Shown: in pieces, positions 12,799 through 13,031 of the stretch
How the letters are laid out: every line of letters begins with the position of its first letter
Position numbering within the stretch: position 1 is the first letter of the stretch
Origin: Methanosarcinales archaeon
GTDB taxonomy: Archaea > Halobacteriota > Methanosarcinia > Methanosarcinales > EX4572-44
DNA: 13,031 nucleotides
Reading direction: 5' to 3'
NCBI GenBank assembly: GCA_004212095.1
Contig: RXIJ01000083.1
Span: 1 to 13,031, forward strand
The notes under the pieces: model-generated
Databases searched by the model: none
What the model was told of the DNA's origin: nothing
The model's input: the letters and a program-made list of their open reading frames with translations, nothing else
Made by a program: the position numbers and the translations under genes

Positions 12799-12918
12799 CT
12801 ATCACTTATCCAACTAGATTCACGACGTCCTGTGCTAAAATACAGAGCATCATGATCCGGTTTCAATAAGTATTCAGCGCGTTTGGAGAAAAAAATCAAT
12901 AAAAATGAAAAGGTGAAA

Positions 12919-13031
12919 ATGAGACCCTCAACTGATGAGTATTTTATGGAAATCGCTCGTGTGGTAGCACACCGCTCCACCTGTCTTCGAAACAAGGTAG
13001 GCGCGGTAATTGTAAAGGATAAGCACATCTT
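12919..13031 (+). CDS. dCMP deaminase-like protein (partial, 3' end outside window)
   Basis: Thirty-seven codons are visible: MRPSTDEYFMEIARVVAHRS then TCLRNKVGAVIVKDKHI. 'R--DEYFM-IA--VA-RSTC-R--VGAVIVKD--I' is the standard opening of deoxycytidylate deaminases (ComEB/dCMP deaminase family), which convert dCMP to dUMP for thymidylate synthesis and bind zinc through motifs that lie beyond the window edge. AAGGTG at 12910-12915 is a ribosome site close before the ATG. The preceding 145 bases hold an A-rich stretch likely to include the promoter, but no clear TATA box. Confidence 0.8.
   Translation, partial: MRPSTDEYFMEIARVVAHRSTCLRNKVGAVIVKDKHI

Noticed and set aside
12759..13028. 89-residue minus-strand ORF at the right edge
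   Set aside because: It is antisense to the dCMP deaminase start and its upstream region, with no recognisable motif.

Overview
The window reads as chromosomal DNA from a methanogen or a related methane-oxidising (ANME-type) euryarchaeon, most likely near the Methanosarcinales. The main evidence is a methanogenesis marker protein 2 gene (PurM/AIR-synthase-like), an archaeal-type PRPP synthetase beside a 'dihydropteroate synthase-related' gene of the methanopterin-using archaea, an archaeal Vms1-like gene, and recurring archaeal promoters (TATA elements about 25-30 nt before predicted transcript starts, several nearly leaderless). No rRNA, tRNA, CRISPR array or intact transposase was seen.

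Layout. Positions 1-111 hold the last 36 codons of a Mur-ligase-like protein. Positions 389-3290 form a small accessory (defence-like) island: two hicB-like antitoxin genes that converge and overlap tail to tail with no recognisable HicA toxin; a 663-residue GHKL/MORC-like ATPase with a candidate PD-(D/E)XK nuclease C-terminus; and the broken N-terminal piece of a type IIG-like restriction-modification protein on the opposite strand. The ATPase gene is visibly richer in A+T than the housekeeping genes. Positions 3341-4352 hold a Vms1/eRF1-like ribosome-rescue gene interrupted by one frameshift near its 3' end.

From 4457 the housekeeping part begins. A promoter region with an interrupted palindrome around a TATA element lies between the divergent vms1 and prs genes. 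prs and the dihydropteroate-synthase-like gene form an operon with an 8-nt gap; this is biochemically sensible, because PRPP is consumed in methanopterin synthesis and a DHPS-like enzyme is expected a few steps later. Convergent to it is ubiX (flavin prenyltransferase), preceded on the same strand by a small two-TM membrane protein. A 450-base gene-free stretch follows. It carries seven tandem copies of a 13-bp unit ending 12 bp before the TATA box of a site-2-protease-like gene (8605-10263). Convergent to that gene is methanogenesis marker 2 (10507-11487).

The right end has an AT-rich run of unknown genes: a possible 32-residue ORF overlapping the start of a 71-residue ORF, then a 201-residue protein with a C-terminal membrane anchor. 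The 5' end of a dCMP-deaminase-like gene runs off the window.

The best candidates for something new are the stand-alone MORC-like ATPase/nuclease in its damaged defence island, the heptameric 13-bp repeat before the site-2 protease promoter, and the small-ORF/tail-anchored-protein cluster. All functional calls are from reading the sequence; no database search was run.
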